This document shows positions 22,040 through 24,360 of a stretch of 24,360 nt of DNA, piece after piece. Under the pieces are notes generated by a model, which saw nothing but the letters and a program-made list of their open reading frames with translations, had not been told where the DNA came from and searched no databases. The DNA lies in the IMG/VR virus record IMGVR_UViG_3300030333_002896, positions 4,167 to 28,526 of that record; one strand, written 5' to 3'. The position numbers and the translations under genes are program-made. Each line of letters opens with the position of its first letter. Position 1 is the first letter of the stretch. Source of the stretch: a virus.

Positions 22040-22969
22040 TTATTTAATGCGAAGGGTTCGATAAGTATTGCCTTCAGTTACATACTTATCATATTCCTTC
22101 GGGTTTTCTGTTTGAAAAGTTTTACGGTCAAAGGTCACACGAGGTTTACTATTTTTATATGTAGCAATGATATTCTCCCCATCATTGACAAACTCATTAT
22201 GACCTATCTCGTGTTTTATCTTTAGCTCTAATTCTTTAATACCCTGGTCTAATTCTTTTTTTGTTTCTTTAAATTGCTTTAAAGATTCTATCTGCTGTAA
22301 TAGCTTACTATCTGCTACCAGGGACTCACCATTTGCTTCTGGATAAGTAAGTTTAATATCGCTATCTGTAACTGGCTCTGGTGGTATCTTGGTTACAATA
22401 TGATCATTCCAGAATGTTACACAGTCCTTAATAATCGGCTCAATGTATTGAGGTTTATATTCATATTTAAATATTTCAAAATCTTTCGTGAAGTCCCCTA
22501 CTGTAAGAATAGCAACATAAGCCGTATTCATACCCGTAATAGCCATTTGTCCCTGGATTTGGGTGTAATACTGTATTGGTAATTTTCCACCCCATTTTTG
22601 CTTTGCGATTGTCTTAGTGGTCTTGATCTCCAATACAGCATCTGGCGATCCATCTGGATGATGCACAATCCCATCTAAATTGGTTGCTAAAAAATCATAG
22701 TCTTTATGGAACCGCACATATGGATCAATCGATACAACGACATTTTCATCTTCTTCTACCCATTTAGCGATCATTGCTTCACTATCCCTACCGTATCTCA
22801 TATCTATATTATCAATCTGTTGATGTCCAAATATCTTATTGTTAAAAACATCTAAGGGAGATTGGTATTGATTATATATCTTTCCTACAATAGACCACTC
22901 ACTTGTACCTAAATAAGTTTTCCTCAATTCTAAGTCTAAACCGCTTTCCTGTTTAATGGGATCTCTCAT
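22040..22969 (-). CDS. YqaJ/lambda-type 5'-3' exonuclease (viral recombinase)
   Basis: This 309-residue protein has the PD-(D/E)XK core of phage recombination exonucleases: YLGTSEWSIVGKIYNQYQSP (19-38), MRYGRDSEAMIAKW with E64, FLATNLDGIVHH with D99, and VLEIKTT with E114 and K116. YYTQIQGQMAITG (Q137, Q139) is the conserved helix. D99, E114 and K116 are the predicted metal and catalytic residues. Residues about 230-262 form a charged helix or coiled coil, possibly for contact with the annealing protein. AAGGAT precedes the ATG. The first 17 bases overlap the small membrane-protein ORF. The pair exonuclease plus annealing protein acts like lambda Exo/Bet. Confidence 0.9.
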   Translation of the reverse strand: MRDPIKQESGLDLELRKTYLGTSEWSIVGKIYNQYQSPLDVFNNKIFGHQQIDNIDMRYGRDSEAMIAKWVEEDENVVVSIDPYVRFHKDYDFLATNLDGIVHHPDGSPDAVLEIKTTKTIAKQKWGGKLPIQYYTQIQGQMAITGMNTAYVAILTVGDFTKDFEIFKYEYKPQYIEPIIKDCVTFWNDHIVTKIPPEPVTDSDIKLTYPEANGESLVADSKLLQQIESLKQFKETKKELDQGIKELELKIKHEIGHNEFVNDGENIIATYKNSKPRVTFDRKTFQTENPKEYDKYVTEGNTYRTLRIK

Positions 22970-23090
22970 TATAATCCTTTCTATCTGTTATGACATTAAT
23001 GGTTATTACAAGTAACACAGAACCAATGCCCAAAGAAGCTACACAAAAACAAAATATCATTACATAAATAATCCACTCTGCTATTACCAT
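22953..23090 (-). CDS. Small one-helix membrane protein (45 aa)
   Basis: The ATG at 23090 follows GAGGAG by about 8 bases and shares TAATG with the end of the zinc-finger ORF; TAA at 22955 falls inside the exonuclease gene start (17-base overlap). The product is almost entirely one membrane helix: VIAEWIIYVMIFCFCVASLG, then IGSVLLVITINVI, ending in a charged tail (DRKDYNERSH). Good ribosome site, coupled junctions and coherent hydrophobicity support a real gene. Function unknown; small early membrane proteins of phages often act on host envelope or exclusion functions, but nothing specific is visible. Confidence 0.68.
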   Translation of the reverse strand: MVIAEWIIYVMIFCFCVASLGIGSVLLVITINVITDRKDYNERSH

Positions 23091-23320
23091 TATATACACT
23101 CCTCTTCTAATTCAAGATCAGCCCCACAATCCGCACAACTCAGAGATTCGGGTGCATTATTCTCTGGCTCATAGGGCTGATACTCAGTTTCTAAATGTTC
23201 GCACTCTAATGATTCCCGCCCTGTAGACTGCGGAGTCCTTGTATCTGCACAAGAAGGTAGAGGGAAGCCAGATACGCCAGGGCGGTTTGACACAATGTTT
23301 TTTCTTAATGGATAAGGCAT
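23090..23320 (-). CDS. Small acidic zinc-finger-like protein with atypical GC-rich middle
   Basis: ATG at 23320 is chosen because GGGGG lies 9 bases upstream; an ATG at 23341 would overlap the previous gene by 20 bases and lacks a good site. The product has 76 residues. The C-terminal end has CADCGADLELEEEC, a CxxC pair plus a third Cys, suggesting metal binding, and further Cys occur in the middle. Residues about 12-40 (SNRPGVSGF, then CADTRTPQSTGRES) are encoded by a 70-base stretch of about 60% GC with nested inverted repeats and do not look like a folded domain. Not recognised as a family. The start of the coding region is therefore less certain than the end. Confidence 0.55.
   Translation of the reverse strand: MPYPLRKNIVSNRPGVSGFPLPSCADTRTPQSTGRESLECEHLETEYQPYEPENNAPESLSCADCGADLELEEECI
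23216..23285. repeat. GC-rich segment with nested inverted repeats
   Basis: Outer arms CCGCCCTG (23216-23223) and CAGGGCGG (23278-23285) are perfect reverse complements. Inside them GACT-GCGG-AGTC (23226-23237) forms a 4-pair hairpin. GTATCTG pairs with CAGATAC (7 pairs) around a 21-base loop. Together they can fold as a three-way junction. GC is 42 of 70 bases. The arms read equally on either strand, so a DNA site or an RNA element is possible. Pairing is seen; biological role unknown. Confidence 0.6.
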
Positions 23321-23321
23321 A

Positions 23322-23864
23322 TTAATTACCCCCATTTGCATTTTGTATATCGGTATTTATTATCGATGTTCTTTCAATTTTTCCTCTATGCCATTCTTCT
23401 TTATAGGTAACTGTTTTAATAAGTTCCCACACAACCCATTTCGCATTTAAATCTTTGTATTCTTTTATGGTTTTAGACCGAAATGGTGTTTTAGAAAACC
23501 GACTTTTATCTTTAGTTGATCTATAGCAAATAGCATTTTTTAAATGATTTGGTACGGCATCAGATGAAGGAAAGATGTGTAGTTTATAATAAGCCTTAGT
23601 AGCATTGCGACCATATAGACCAATGCCTTTTGAACGCCCACACCCCATCAATAATAATTTAGTATTTACACGATAAGTGTTTCCATTAAGTTGATATTTT
23701 TTAATTGTAGTAATTGGATTAATTGCAATATGCTTCATATCTCTGTAGGGATGTTTCAGCCTACATTTATCAATAATCTTTTTAAGTTCATTGCTTTCAA
23801 AATCATATACTGCGTCTGACTTTCTTCCAGTTATAATTTCTTGTACCCTGTGTCTCCAATTCAT
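23322..23864 (-). CDS. Unknown basic protein
   Basis: The start is placed at the ATG at 23864 (180 residues), preceded by AAGGGGG about 8-9 bases upstream. An in-frame ATG at 23882 lies inside the previous gene and has no ribosome site. The protein is rich in Lys, Arg and Tyr. Recognisable stretches are MNWRHRVQEIITGRKSD at the start, LLLMGCGRSKGIGLYGRN in the middle and AKWVVWELIKTVTYKEEWH near the end. No catalytic motif or family is recognised. The basic charge suggests nucleic acid binding. It belongs to a run of small early genes upstream of the recombination module. Confidence 0.72.
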   Translation of the reverse strand: MNWRHRVQEIITGRKSDAVYDFESNELKKIIDKCRLKHPYRDMKHIAINPITTIKKYQLNGNTYRVNTKLLLMGCGRSKGIGLYGRNATKAYYKLHIFPSSDAVPNHLKNAICYRSTKDKSRFSKTPFRSKTIKEYKDLNAKWVVWELIKTVTYKEEWHRGKIERTSIINTDIQNANGGN

Positions 23865-23865
23865 C

Positions 23866-24087
23866 CTACTTACCCCCTTCATAGATAGTTACTTTTGAAG
23901 TTTCATATTTACTTTCAAAACAACTATCTCCAACAACTGTACCGCTACCACCTAAATTAACCCCAGTAAAACAATACTTCTTTTTTCCGCTTTTCATTTT
24001 TTCAATTTTGATGTTTTTGACAACCATTTTTCCCCACCAAGTTTTTATGATATTGTCAATTTTTACGTCTTTTGAATTTTTCTTCAT
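23866..24087 (-). CDS. Unknown small basic protein
   Basis: This 73-residue product has a Lys-rich first half (VVKNIKIEKMKSGKKKYCF) followed by a Gly-rich turn segment (GVNLGGSGTVVGDSC) and a beta-like end (YETSKVTIYEGGK). The pattern suggests a small beta-barrel or beta-sandwich, possibly nucleic-acid binding, but no family is recognised. AGAGGTG precedes the ATG, which follows the stop of the upstream gene after one base. Its last codons supply the ribosome site of the next gene (GAAGGGGGTAAG), an economical arrangement repeated at the following junction. Confidence 0.7.
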   Translation of the reverse strand: MKKNSKDVKIDNIIKTWWGKMVVKNIKIEKMKSGKKKYCFTGVNLGGSGTVVGDSCFESKYETSKVTIYEGGK

Positions 24088-24088
24088 C

Positions 24089-24360
24089 CTACACCTCTTC
24101 TAACTTTGGAAGGTATTTAGAATCTTCGATGCACTGTTCTCTTAGTGCTTTTCTGCGGTCATCTCTTTTTTGGTAGTATCCATAAACGCATCTTGTGCCA
24201 TCTCTGCTTGGATTGTATGTATCATTAATAACACCATCGATCATTGTAGTTAAATGCTTTGATACTCTAACAATTAATCTACCACTTGGTAATTCGTGCC
24301 TGGTCAAATGAACCCTACAGCCTTGACCAACTTTCATTGTTGGTACCCACTCCCAGCCCT
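24089..24360 (-). CDS. Conserved phage protein of unknown function, 5' end outside window
   Basis: The frame stays open to the right edge, so the ATG at 24337 (82 residues to the stop) is probably internal. The upstream codons read GWEWVPT and continue into MKVGQGCRVHLTRHELPSG, which looks like one uninterrupted conserved block. Further motifs are RLIVRVSKHLTTMIDGVIND and TRCVYGYYQ, a pattern I associate with an uncharacterised phage protein found in early regions of many genomes. The C-terminus is a charged helix (KRDDRRKALREQ). It ends one base before the next ATG. No enzymatic motif is visible; partial at the N-terminus. Confidence 0.75.
   Translation of the reverse strand, partial: GWEWVPTMKVGQGCRVHLTRHELPSGRLIVRVSKHLTTMIDGVINDTYNPSRDGTRCVYGYYQKRDDRRKALREQCIEDSKYLPKLEEV

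Noticed and set aside
23216-23285. Hammerhead ribozyme or tRNA in the GC-rich three-way-junction segment
   Set aside because: The hammerhead core CUGAUGA and GAAA is missing on both strands, and no tRNA cloverleaf, T-loop or CCA end can be laid out.
1-24360. Integrase, attachment site, CRISPR array or tRNA genes
   Set aside because: No tyrosine or serine recombinase motif, no regular spaced repeats and no tRNA pattern were seen on either strand.

Overview
The window is a tightly packed segment of a tailed double-stranded DNA phage (or prophage) genome. Every gene I can support lies on the minus strand and reads leftward. Most neighbours touch or overlap by 1 to 20 bases (TAATG, TGATG, ATGA, GTGA junctions). 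No plus-strand gene, tRNA, rRNA, CRISPR array or insertion sequence is visible. The DNA is AT-rich by eye, and good AGGAG-type Shine-Dalgarno sites precede many genes, so the host uses conventional ribosome binding. That argues weakly against Bacteroidota; the host cannot be named. The morphogenesis set (portal, adaptor, beta-propeller nozzle, giant ejection-type protein, no tape measure or sheath) fits a podovirus.

Right part (24360 to about 18290): early/middle genes for DNA metabolism. First come four small unrecognised or weakly recognised genes, one cut by the window edge, and a one-helix membrane protein. Then comes a recombination and replication module: a YqaJ/lambda-type exonuclease, a putative Rad52-superfamily single-strand annealing protein, a small unknown protein, a MazG-like pyrophosphohydrolase candidate, a RusA-type Holliday junction resolvase, a coiled-coil protein, an unknown protein, a small PD-(D/E)XK nuclease, a DnaD/O-type replication initiator and a zinc-binding protein. 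Exonuclease plus annealing protein plus resolvase suggests recombination-dependent replication or repair, with the initiator probably recruiting host replication enzymes. No phage DNA or RNA polymerase is present in the window.

Middle (18290 to 11370): the packaging and head operon starts after a short AT-rich gap holding a weak candidate promoter and a perfect 7+7 palindrome. It opens with two tiny coupled ORFs (52 aa with a membrane helix, and 41 aa). These are followed by small terminase, large terminase, portal, a very lysine-rich protein, a 2-oxoglutarate/Fe(II) oxygenase, scaffold and major capsid protein. A strong GC-rich hairpin follows the capsid gene.

Left part (11370 to 1): head-to-tail adaptor, a very large nozzle-type protein (1471 aa), two probable internal/ejection proteins, and a giant protein of at least 1601 aa. 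The giant ORF runs off the left edge and carries a block known from very large multidomain phage proteins.

The points most worth a second look are the giant polyvalent protein, a GC-rich segment with nested inverted repeats inside a small zinc-finger ORF (23216-23285), the 2OG oxygenase among the head genes, the palindrome at the head of the packaging operon, a 125-base out-of-frame gene overlap, and the nested micro-ORFs before the terminase.
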